A DNA stretch of 64,000 bases from contig JAIOAX010000016.1 in assembly GCA_019873645.1 (NCBI GenBank), positions 39,928-103,927 on the forward strand, in the 5' to 3' direction. This DNA is from Chloroflexota bacterium (GTDB lineage: Bacteria > Chloroflexota > Anaerolineae > B4-G1 > SLSP01). The position numbers and the translations under genes were made by a program. The notes under the pieces are model-generated. The model ran no database searches. It had not been told where the DNA came from and saw only the letters and a program-made list of their open reading frames with translations. How positions within the stretch are numbered: the stretch's first letter is position 1; every line of letters begins with the position of its first letter. Positions 45,039 to 52,629 of this stretch are shown here, piece after piece.

Positions 45039-47099
45039 CTATCTGCCGGTGGGTTTCAGGAAAGGCGTCGTGTATTTGAAGTTGGGCCAGTGTGTATACG
45101 GCTCGTTGTAGGCATTTTCGCTGCCGGGCCAGTTGGTCCAGTAGTACTCATCCCAGCCGACAAAGCCGATATACCCATAGGTCGGGATGCCGGGCATGTT
45201 CTTGACGGCTTCCTTGAGGCCTTCGGTGCCGATAGCAATCACTTTCGCGGTGTCGAAGGGGTCTGTCTCGCGCAGGCGCTTGATGATGTCGTCCATGGTA
45301 TCACTCGTCCAGCGCGAGTAATGCCCCTGCGTGCGCTCTCCGACGGGCTTTTTGTAGGCCGAGTTCCAGCGGTCAAGCACGCGGTACAGGTCGGGGCCTG
45401 CACCCCACGGCTCCTGCGCCGGCCAGGCGCCGCTCACATCAAAGTCGCCGGTGGCGCCCAGACCATCGCCATTTTCGGTGTTATACATCTCGGCATCAAT
45501 GCCGAACTTCTTCCACTGCTGCACGGCCGCCGCGGCATTGCGCGCATCGTGGTTAGACAGCACCGTACCGCACATAAAGGAAATCTTCCAGGGCTTGCCA
45601 TCGGGCAGCAGCCACTTGCCGTCGGCGTTCCGCGAGAAGCCGTTCTTCAGCAACAGTTTCTCGGCAATGTCGGGGGCATATTTGTACCAGCCAAGACCGA
45701 AAGCCTGGGCGATGAACTCCGGCGTATCGGGGAAAACATAGCCGCGGCTCTTGGCGTAGGCGGCAACCCGTTTGGACGCATCTGGATCATAAGGCGCAAA
45801 CTTTTCACCGTTGCCGACATCAATCGTAAACGACTTCAGCCAGTCCTGCATAGGTGCAATGTAATCTCGGGGGTAGGGCCCCAGATGCGGAATGTGCACG
45901 GGGCTTAGGGTACCCGAGGAGTCAACGGCGATGCTGGTATACTCGACGATGTCAATTGCCAGCGTCAAGGCCCAGCGGACATCCACGTTATCGAAAGGCG
46001 GCCGCGCCGTGTTGAAGAGGATACCGGTGATGCAGGGGTCATTGTTGACCACGAAGGGGAAGGTCGGCTGGTAAGCGCGGGAAGTCTTGGACTGCGCCAA
46101 CAGGGCCTTGAGGCCATCGGCAGAAAGCTCTGCCACGTCCAGTTGATGCGTCAGTTGCGCCAGAATCTGCGCGCCTTCATCGGCAAAGTACTGGTAGATG
46201 ACGTATTTGGGTTGCGGCTGACCGTACATAATGCCGGTGGGGCTTTTGTCCCAATCCTCGCGTCGCTCCCAGGCCGTCCAGCTCCCCTGCGGGTCAAAGC
46301 TGTGAAGCTTGTAAGGGCCACAGCCAACATACGGATTGAAGGTGAACTGGACCGGGTCCGCCTGCTTCTCGAAGATGTGCTTGGGCATGATGCGAGTGCA
46401 GCCCCAGCGATCGAGGAAGGTGGTGTGGAAGCGCGAGTTGGGCTGCTTCAAAACAAATTTGACGGTGTAGTCGTCCAGCGCCGTCACCGAGGCCACGTTA
46501 TTCACAAAGAAGGTATGGGCATTGAAGCCGGGATATTGCATCAGCAATTCGACCGTGAAAACCACATCGGCAGCAGTAAAGGGTTCACCGTCATTCCAGG
46601 CCACGCCCTTGCGGAGCGGGACCGTACATTCGGTGAAGTCAGCGTTGTATGACGGGTTATCGGCGGCGAGGCCGTTGATGATATTGCCTGTGGCGAAGTC
46701 CACCGTCCAGAGCGGCTCGTCGGCCAGGTTTTGGATGCCGCGGTCTTGCCACTTCCAACCCACCCACAGGTTGAAGTTATCAGGCGTACCGACACGCCCG
46801 GTGAGGATGCGGGCAATCAGGGTTTCGCTGCGGGGGAAGGTCCCCAACACATCGGGGGCTTTTTCTTTAGCCACGGGTTGCGGTGTCGCCGTGACGATCT
46901 TCTCAACCACCTGGGTTTCGATGACTTTCTCCACCACCGGGGTGCCGGCGACGATCTTGGTCACCTCTTTTTCGACTTCGACGGTTTCCTTAATGACCTG
47001 AGGCGTGGGGGTGGCGCAGCCGGTTGCTACCACTGCGGTCGTAAAAATGGCCGCATTGCGCAGAAACTCTCTGCGCGTGAGTTTCTTTCTCTCCTTCAT
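45039..47099 (-). CDS. Family 5 extracellular solute-binding lipoprotein
   Basis: MKERKKLTRREFLRNAAIFTTAVVATGCATP (twin-Arg/lipobox); VAWNDGEPFTAADVVFTVELL. Confidence 0.92.
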   Translation of the reverse strand: MKERKKLTRREFLRNAAIFTTAVVATGCATPTPQVIKETVEVEKEVTKIVAGTPVVEKVIETQVVEKIVTATPQPVAKEKAPDVLGTFPRSETLIARILTGRVGTPDNFNLWVGWKWQDRGIQNLADEPLWTVDFATGNIINGLAADNPSYNADFTECTVPLRKGVAWNDGEPFTAADVVFTVELLMQYPGFNAHTFFVNNVASVTALDDYTVKFVLKQPNSRFHTTFLDRWGCTRIMPKHIFEKQADPVQFTFNPYVGCGPYKLHSFDPQGSWTAWERREDWDKSPTGIMYGQPQPKYVIYQYFADEGAQILAQLTHQLDVAELSADGLKALLAQSKTSRAYQPTFPFVVNNDPCITGILFNTARPPFDNVDVRWALTLAIDIVEYTSIAVDSSGTLSPVHIPHLGPYPRDYIAPMQDWLKSFTIDVGNGEKFAPYDPDASKRVAAYAKSRGYVFPDTPEFIAQAFGLGWYKYAPDIAEKLLLKNGFSRNADGKWLLPDGKPWKISFMCGTVLSNHDARNAAAAVQQWKKFGIDAEMYNTENGDGLGATGDFDVSGAWPAQEPWGAGPDLYRVLDRWNSAYKKPVGERTQGHYSRWTSDTMDDIIKRLRETDPFDTAKVIAIGTEGLKEAVKNMPGIPTYGYIGFVGWDEYYWTNWPGSENAYNEPYTHWPNFKYTTPFLKPTGR

Positions 47100-47265
47100 T
47101 TTTCCCTCCGGATACTTTTGAGTGAATACTGTTGATTGAAACTGACATGGACTTATCAAATACGGGTTAATCGAATGTTTTGGTAATATAGCTTATACGC
47201 ACCTCCTCAGCAAATAGTCATAGTGCACAGGGTATAGGGCAAATTATTGGAAAATGCTCGAGCCT

Positions 47266-47374
47266 CCTACGGTGGCACGATCAGAGACCGGCCACAGCAG
47301 TTCAAGGAAAATTGTCAGCCCCCTACGGTGGCACGGTCAGAGATCGGTCACAGCAGTTCAAGGAAAATTGTCAG
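47266..47374. repeat. Tandem pair of 53-bp units (CCTACGGTGGCACGRTCAGAGAYCGGYCACAGCAGTTCAAGGAAAATTGTCAG)
   Basis: Units 47266-47318 and 47322-47374 differ at 3 positions; related hairpins at 26501-26530 and 39451-39480. Confidence 0.9.
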
Positions 47375-47450
47375 ACGCTCATCGTCCTCTTCCTCAATAA
47401 CCTAACACCTACCCTGGTTTACAGAGGAAACATGAAAATATTCTGTAAGT

Positions 47451-48467
47451 CTAGGCATTGATGGCCCGACAGGAATCCCGGATAATCAATTGTGTTGGGA
47501 CCTTACATAGCGGTTCTTCCAGCGCCTCCCCGTGCATCAGCTTGATGAGCATAGTCGTAGCAATATACCCCATTTCACTGACGAACTGATCCACTGTGGT
47601 TAGACCGGGGACATAAGCGGCGGACTGGGGGATATTGTCAAAGCCAACCACCGATAGATCTTCGGGTACGCGCAAGCCGGCCTCGCGCGCCGCATCCAGC
47701 ACCCCCAGCGCCGATTTGTCGTTGGCGGCAAAAATAGCCGTAGGCGGATTGGGTAAGCGCAATAAGCGTTGAGCACAGTGGAAACCTTTCTGGCGGGTAT
47801 AGTCGCCTTCCTGGATCAACTCAGGATCCAGCGGCAGCCCGGCGCGTTCCAACGCCTCGACATAGCCCCGTTGCCGGCGGCTCGCGCTGACCAGGCCCCG
47901 GCGCCCGGTGATGAAGCCGATGCGCCGATGCCCCAGGCCGATCAGGTATTCCATCGCCGCGATGGCGCCCTCGCGGTTGGTCGAAATGACGGCTGGGAAA
48001 ATATTATGTTCATGTGGATCAATAGCTACCAGGGGGGATACGGGACTGAGGTCTTCGGTGGTCGGCGTCACCACCAGCACCCCATCGGCGAGGCCGCCGC
48101 CCAGGCGCGAGAGATGGCGGCGCTCCCACCCTGGCTGCATATTGGCCGCGACATAGCCGCTGCTATAGACAATCAAGTCATACTCGGTGCCGTGAACGGC
48201 CCGGCCGATGCCTTTGAAAAGTTCCAGGCTGAAAGGATCCCCTAAATCCACCAACAGCACGCCGATGACGTTGGTGCGGCGGCTGCGCATACTCGTTGCG
48301 GCGAGGCTGGAGGTGTAGCCCAATTCAGCAATGACACGCCGCACTTTTTCACAGGTTTCCGGTGCGACATCATCCTTATTGTTCAAAACGCGCGATACGG
48401 TGGAAACCGAAACGCCACAGGCTTCGGCGACATCCCGAATGGTGAGTGATGTTCTGGAACGCTGCAT
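47451..48467 (-). CDS. LacI-family transcriptional regulator
   Basis: [46 protein letters not shown]. Confidence 0.95.
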   Translation of the reverse strand: MQRSRTSLTIRDVAEACGVSVSTVSRVLNNKDDVAPETCEKVRRVIAELGYTSSLAATSMRSRRTNVIGVLLVDLGDPFSLELFKGIGRAVHGTEYDLIVYSSGYVAANMQPGWERRHLSRLGGGLADGVLVVTPTTEDLSPVSPLVAIDPHEHNIFPAVISTNREGAIAAMEYLIGLGHRRIGFITGRRGLVSASRRQRGYVEALERAGLPLDPELIQEGDYTRQKGFHCAQRLLRLPNPPTAIFAANDKSALGVLDAAREAGLRVPEDLSVVGFDNIPQSAAYVPGLTTVDQFVSEMGYIATTMLIKLMHGEALEEPLCKVPTQLIIRDSCRAINA

Positions 48468-48514
48468 AGCGCCTCAATGATAGGGGAATCCGTTCCGGTA
48501 CTGTTTCCGGCATT

Positions 48515-48526
48515 GATACCGGTATC
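48515..48526. promoter_or_regulatory. Putative LacI-type operator GATACCGGTATC
   Basis: 12-bp perfect palindrome with central CG upstream of lacI-family gene, flanked by further CCGG half-sites. Confidence 0.6.
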
Positions 48527-48576
48527 GTTACCGGAGCACCTATAAATATAACACAGGTTTCGGTCTATGTCAATAG

Positions 48577-48696
48577 GGTGCGAAGACGATTTTTTCAAGA
48601 AACGATTTGCCGATCCTGCGGCGGTTGAGCGGCATCCTGCCGGCGGACGTGTCTACGGACGCTTATCAGGACTATCTGTCTGGTGGAAAAGTATGA
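48577..48696 (+). pseudogene. Antitoxin C-terminal remnant (putative)
   Basis: Open frame GAKTIFSRNDLPILRRLSGILPADVSTDAYQDYLSGGKV* without start codon, ATGA overlap with the PIN ORF. Confidence 0.35.
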
Positions 48697-49064
48697 CCGC
48701 TGAATCCGAACCGAAACTACGGGTGCTGTTCGATCTGAACGTGGTGCTGGATGTGCTGGCGCGCCGCCAACCGCACTATGCGGACGCCGCGCGGCTGTGG
48801 GCTTACGTCGAATCCGGGCAGATAGAAGGTCTGTTGGCGGCGCACAGTGTCACGATGCTGTTCTATGTGCTGCGCCGCCATCTGGGATTGCCTCAAGCGA
48901 AAAGCGCGCTGCACGATGTTTTACAGGTTTTTCGCGTGGCGGCGGTGGATCAGGCCGTCATCAAGGCTGCATTGATTTTGGGTTGGAACGATTTCGAAGA
49001 TGCCGTGCAGGCGACTGCGGTCGCACAGCCCACGCCACACGACATTTCTGGCCAGACGCGAAAA
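48693..49064 (+). pseudogene. PIN-domain toxin, 3'-truncated at the DGR template region
   Basis: KLRVLFDLNVVLDVLARRQPHYADAARLWAYVESGQIEGLLAAHSVTMLFYVL...LGWNDFEDAVQA; then non-PIN sequence antisense to the TR. Confidence 0.7.
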
Positions 49065-49200
49065 TTATGGGACGAACACCCCCACCCGAAACCCCACATT
49101 GTTGTTGGAGTTGTTGGCGGTGTTCCTGTTACGGTTGCCGACGTTGTTACGGTTGTTGTTCCACGCCCCGCCCCGCAAGGTCCTCGACCTGTCCCCACGA
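49065..49200 (-). other. Diversity-generating retroelement template repeat (TR)-like sequence
   Basis: Minus-strand frame SAVRGDRSRTLRGGAWNNNRNNVGNRNRNTANNSNNNVGFRVGVFVP*; 12 AAC + 1 AAT codons in 22; directly downstream of Avd; no start codon. Confidence 0.82.
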
Positions 49201-49206
49201 ACCGCG

Positions 49207-49560
49207 CTATTTGGGCGCGGATTTCGCCTTTGGATTGCGCCAGCCGCCCAAGAGATTGCCGATTTCGGTCACTTGCGCGGCGGCATACTGGTATTGTTCA
49301 GCGGTGAGCCATTGCAAATCGCGCGCCAGGCGTAGATATTTGCGCACTTTGACCAGCCGCACGTCGGCAAGCTGCAACTGCACCTTCTGCTGCCCGCCAT
49401 AGCTCATCGCCGCGTCAATCAATGTTTCATAGAAATCCAGCGTGTGATCCTGCAAGCGTTTGGTGAGGATGAAGCGCCGGCTGCGCGGGAAAGACATCGT
49501 GCAGGGGATCAGCCATTGGATGAAATCGTAAGTGCGCACGAAGATCGGCGATTCGTTCAC
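49207..49560 (-). CDS. avd: DGR accessory Avd-like four-helix-bundle protein
   Basis: FVRTYDFIQWLIPCTMSFPRSRRFILTKRLQDHTLDFYETLIDAA...RKYLRLARDLQWLTAEQYQYAAAQVTEIGNLLGGW. Confidence 0.85.
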   Translation of the reverse strand: MNESPIFVRTYDFIQWLIPCTMSFPRSRRFILTKRLQDHTLDFYETLIDAAMSYGGQQKVQLQLADVRLVKVRKYLRLARDLQWLTAEQYQYAAAQVTEIGNLLGGWRNPKAKSAPK

Positions 49561-49573
49561 GTTACGCTCTTTC

Positions 49574-49607
49574 AGACCTGACAGGTCTCGGAAGACCTGT
49601 CAGGTCT
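49574..49607. repeat. 34-bp perfect palindrome AGACCTGACAGGTCT-CGGA-AGACCTGTCAGGTCT
   Basis: Identical to 49727-49760. Confidence 0.95.
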
Positions 49608-49609
49608 AG

Positions 49610-49726
49610 CGGCGCCCGCAGGATCGCGCGCCGCAGGCCCCAGGTGTCGCCCGTGCGCACGTGGTTGATCCACCCCTGCACCGAGGCGTCCACTTGCGCA
49701 AACGTGAGCTTGCCAGCGGCGAGGTC
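49610..49726 (-). pseudogene. C-terminal fragment of a DGR reverse transcriptase
   Basis: [39 protein letters not shown], lying exactly between the two palindromes; catalytic domain absent. Confidence 0.7.
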
Positions 49727-49760
49727 AGACCTGACAGGTCTCGGAAGACCTGTCAGGTCT
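49727..49760. repeat. 34-bp perfect palindrome, second copy
   Basis: Identical to 49574-49607; supplies the stop codon of the 49753-51015 gene. Confidence 0.95.
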
Positions 49761-51015
49761 GAAAAATGATCACCAGCTTCGCCACCCAGGGGTAGATGAT
49801 CCAGCCTACCGCAAACACCGCCGCCAGCAGCGCCGCAAATCCCAGCGCCACGGGATGCCCAATGACCGCCGCAACGCACGCCAGCAGCACGAGCAGCGCC
49901 ATTCCACCGGCGTAGACCGCCAGCACGACGCGCCCCATCCCCTTATTCGCGTGGAACACACCCGCGACGGGCGGCAGCAGCGCCAGCCCGCCCACCGTCA
50001 ACGCGAGGAAGCCCCAGTTGCGCGCCAGCAGCGCGAGCAGCACTCCCAGTTCGGCGGCGAGGAGACAGACCGCCATCCACGTGGAAGCGACCCTGTCCTC
50101 GTCGGAGAGCGCCAGCCGCCCGAAACGGTCGAAGCGCAGCAGCAAGGCGAAGAGCGGTTTGGCGACCCACGTGAGGAGCGCGAAGGCCTGGTAGAGCAGG
50201 AGCAGCGGCAGGACGACGATCCACAGCGGCGGGAACGCGCGCGCCGCCACGCGCAGCGCCACGCGGATGCCGTGAAAAATACCGATGACGCCCCACTGTT
50301 CGTCTTCGGTGAGGCGCGACATCCACAGGAAGTAGCGCAACAACAGGCGGTAGATGAGATTGCGCGCTTTGAGCGCCTCGACGATGCCCTCGCGCGCCCA
50401 GCTCAGCGTGGGATCGAGCCGCAGCGCCTCACGGAAGGCGGCGAACGCTTCTTTCACTTTGTCGGCGTGGAGCAGCGCCCAGCCGTAGTTGGCGTGGGTG
50501 AGCGCGTTCTCCGGCGCGCGGGCCAGGGCGGTAGCCAGCGCCTCAAGCGCTTCCACCTTGCGCCCCAGACGCACCAGCGCCATCGCCTGCAGGTTGAGGC
50601 AGGTCACGTGCTCCGGGTCGAGCCGCAGGCCGGCTTCGGCGGCGGCCAGCGCGCGCTTCCAGTCCTTCTGGTACAGGTAGACACGCCCGGCGACAACGTG
50701 ATAGGCGACATTGTTGGGGTCAAGGCGCAACGCTTCGTGGATGGCGCGCAAGGCGTCGTCCGGGCGGTTTCGGTCAAGCAAAATCAGCGCATGGACATAG
50801 TGGGCGGAGGCGAACTCGGGCGCCAGGCCAATAGCGGTGCGGACTTCGCGCAGCGCGTCGGCGTTGCGTTCCTGGTAGTAGAGCGCCAGCGCCAGAAGCA
50901 CATGCGCGTCGGCGTCATTTGGGGCGGCGGCAAGCGCACGCCGCAGTGCAGATTCGGCATCTTTATAGCGCCGGGTGTGAAGGAGGAGCTGAGCTTGAGC
51001 GAGGTGTTTGTTCAT
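49753..51015 (-). CDS. TPR-repeat membrane protein
   Basis: Multiple TPRs then 4-6 TM segments; paralogue of 51068-52315. Confidence 0.8.
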   Translation of the reverse strand: MNKHLAQAQLLLHTRRYKDAESALRRALAAAPNDADAHVLLALALYYQERNADALREVRTAIGLAPEFASAHYVHALILLDRNRPDDALRAIHEALRLDPNNVAYHVVAGRVYLYQKDWKRALAAAEAGLRLDPEHVTCLNLQAMALVRLGRKVEALEALATALARAPENALTHANYGWALLHADKVKEAFAAFREALRLDPTLSWAREGIVEALKARNLIYRLLLRYFLWMSRLTEDEQWGVIGIFHGIRVALRVAARAFPPLWIVVLPLLLLYQAFALLTWVAKPLFALLLRFDRFGRLALSDEDRVASTWMAVCLLAAELGVLLALLARNWGFLALTVGGLALLPPVAGVFHANKGMGRVVLAVYAGGMALLVLLACVAAVIGHPVALGFAALLAAVFAVGWIIYPWVAKLVIIFQT

Positions 51016-51026
51016 GAAGCCCCTTC

Positions 51027-51060
51027 AGACCTGACAGGTTTTGGAAAACCTACCAGGTCT
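51027..51060. repeat. 34-bp palindrome, divergent copy AGACCTGACAGGTTT-TGGA-AAACCTACCAGGTCT
   Basis: Arms retain pairing through a co-varied GTTT/AAAC block, one mismatch. Confidence 0.85.
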
Positions 51061-51067
51061 GGATGAA

Positions 51068-52315
51068 CTACTTTAAAGATCCCACGGCATTGGCAATCCA
51101 CGAGTACAGAACCCAGCCCCAGATAAAGACTTCGCTCAACTGCGCCCCCATAACCGACTGGTGCAATTTGAAAATCAGGCTGATCACCGCCAGCAACGCC
51201 AGACCGGCAGTGTAAATGGTGAGGAACAAGCGTGTGTTTCCAGGGGGGAAACTGAACAGCCCGGAGAGCGGCACGATCAACAGCAGGGCGTGCAGAGCCG
51301 CCGACAGAAACGGTAGCTGCCCCAGAAAGATGCCTGCGCCTGCACAGCCGATTGCGGTCACCAGGCAGACCGCTACCCAGTTCGAGGCAGCGATTTGCTC
51401 CTCGGAGAGCGACAGCCGCCCCAGGCGATTGAAGCGCAACAACAGGTTGAACAGCGGCTGCGCCGTCCACGAAAGGAAAGCGAAAAGGGTGTAAAGCAGA
51501 TTCAACAGTATGGCGAACAGCGCCAGGTCGGGATAATGTTGCGCCAGTCCCACGGCGATCCGGTTGACGAAGTAGATGCCGAGGATCAGCGCCCAGCGCG
51601 CCCCCCCGCTCAGGCGCGACATCCACAGGAAGTAACGCAACATCACCCAGTAGATGGGATTACGCGCTTTGAGCGACTCGACGATACCCTCCCGCGCCCA
51701 GCCCAGCGTCGGATCAAGCCGCAGGGCCTCACGGAAGTGCTCCAGGGCCTGCTTATGCCGCCCGGCGTGCAACAGCGCCCAGCCTTGATTGGCATGGGTG
51801 ATCGCATTCTGCGGGTCCAGTGCCAGGGTCGTGTCAAGCGTCTGGCCGGCCTCATCGCGCCGCCCTAGCTTCACCAACGCGATGGTGCGGATGTTGTTGC
51901 ACTGAATGTCCTGGGGGTCGAGATGCAAGCCGAGCTGCGCGGCGTTCAACGCCTCCTGCCATTGACGCTGGCGCAGGTAAATCTCACCCATCACGGCATG
52001 GTAGCGCGGCATGAGGGGGTACAGATGAATGGCGGTACGGATTGCGGAGAGCGCCTCGTCATACTTTCCCATCGCCGTGAGGATAACGGCGCCAGCGTAG
52101 TGCCCACCGGGTTCACGAGGCGCGCAGCGTACTGCCGCATGCGCTTCGAGCAAGGCATCGGTCTCGCGCCGCTGATAGAGCAGCGCGAACGCGAGCAAGG
52201 TATGCGCCTCGGCATCGTCGGGGTTTTCGGCCAGCACGCCACGCAAAAGCGACTCAGCTTCCCTGTAACGTGCGCGTTGGAGCAAAAGTTCAGCTTGGGA
52301 TAAATGGGTATTCAC
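51068..52315 (-). CDS. TPR-repeat membrane protein
   Basis: MNTHLSQAELLLQRARYREAESLLRGVLAENPDDAEAHTLLAFALLYQ; shared block [32 protein letters not shown]. Confidence 0.8.
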   Translation of the reverse strand: MNTHLSQAELLLQRARYREAESLLRGVLAENPDDAEAHTLLAFALLYQRRETDALLEAHAAVRCAPREPGGHYAGAVILTAMGKYDEALSAIRTAIHLYPLMPRYHAVMGEIYLRQRQWQEALNAAQLGLHLDPQDIQCNNIRTIALVKLGRRDEAGQTLDTTLALDPQNAITHANQGWALLHAGRHKQALEHFREALRLDPTLGWAREGIVESLKARNPIYWVMLRYFLWMSRLSGGARWALILGIYFVNRIAVGLAQHYPDLALFAILLNLLYTLFAFLSWTAQPLFNLLLRFNRLGRLSLSEEQIAASNWVAVCLVTAIGCAGAGIFLGQLPFLSAALHALLLIVPLSGLFSFPPGNTRLFLTIYTAGLALLAVISLIFKLHQSVMGAQLSEVFIWGWVLYSWIANAVGSLK

Positions 52316-52329
52316 GGAGTCTCCTCAAA

Positions 52330-52628
52330 GAGCCATCAGCAGTCAGCGGTCAGCCGTCAGCAGTCAGCGATCAGCAGTCAGCGGTCAGCCGTCAGCAGTC
52401 AGCCATCAGCAGTCAGCGATCAGCAGTCAGCCATCAGCAGTCAGCAGTCAGCAGTCAGCCATCAGCAGTCAGCCGTCAGCAGTCAGCCATCAGCAGTCAG
52501 CGATCAGCAGTCAGCCATCAGCAGTCAGCGATCAGCAGTCAGCCGTCAGCGATCAGCCGAAAGCTAAAAGCTGATAGCTGAAAGCTGATAGCTGATAGCT
52601 GAAAGCTGATAGCTGATAGCTGATAGTA
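52330..52628. repeat. ~300-bp heptanucleotide array: (CAGCNGT/CAGCNAT)n then (AGCTGATAG/AGCTGAAAG)n
   Basis: 7-nt period read directly; second segment is the inverse-complement type. Confidence 0.95.
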
Positions 52629-52629
52629 A

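Noticed and set aside
48950-49198. Minus-strand ORF GTTTVTTSATVTGTPPTTPTT
   Set aside because: Out-of-frame reading of the TR (ACA/ACC instead of AAC); the DGR-like frame is the one giving WNNNRNNV.
48567-49307. 246-aa ORF taken as one intact PIN protein
   Set aside because: After ~49030 the frame is antisense to the TR and Avd gene; the C-terminus (VVVGVVGGVPVTVADVVTVVV) is a translation of complemented AAC codons.
49562-49879. Intact 105-aa protein
   Set aside because: Its first ~50 residues are an alternate-frame reading of the TPR gene and palindrome; only residues ~52-90 resemble an RT C-terminus.
52270-52581. ORFs rich in QQSAVS/SSQRSA on both frames
   Set aside because: Translations of the CAGTCAGC heptamer array; all frames stay open by periodicity, no SD or homology.
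52330-52628. Possible CRISPR array
   Set aside because: 7-nt continuous period with no unique spacers of constant length; no cas genes.
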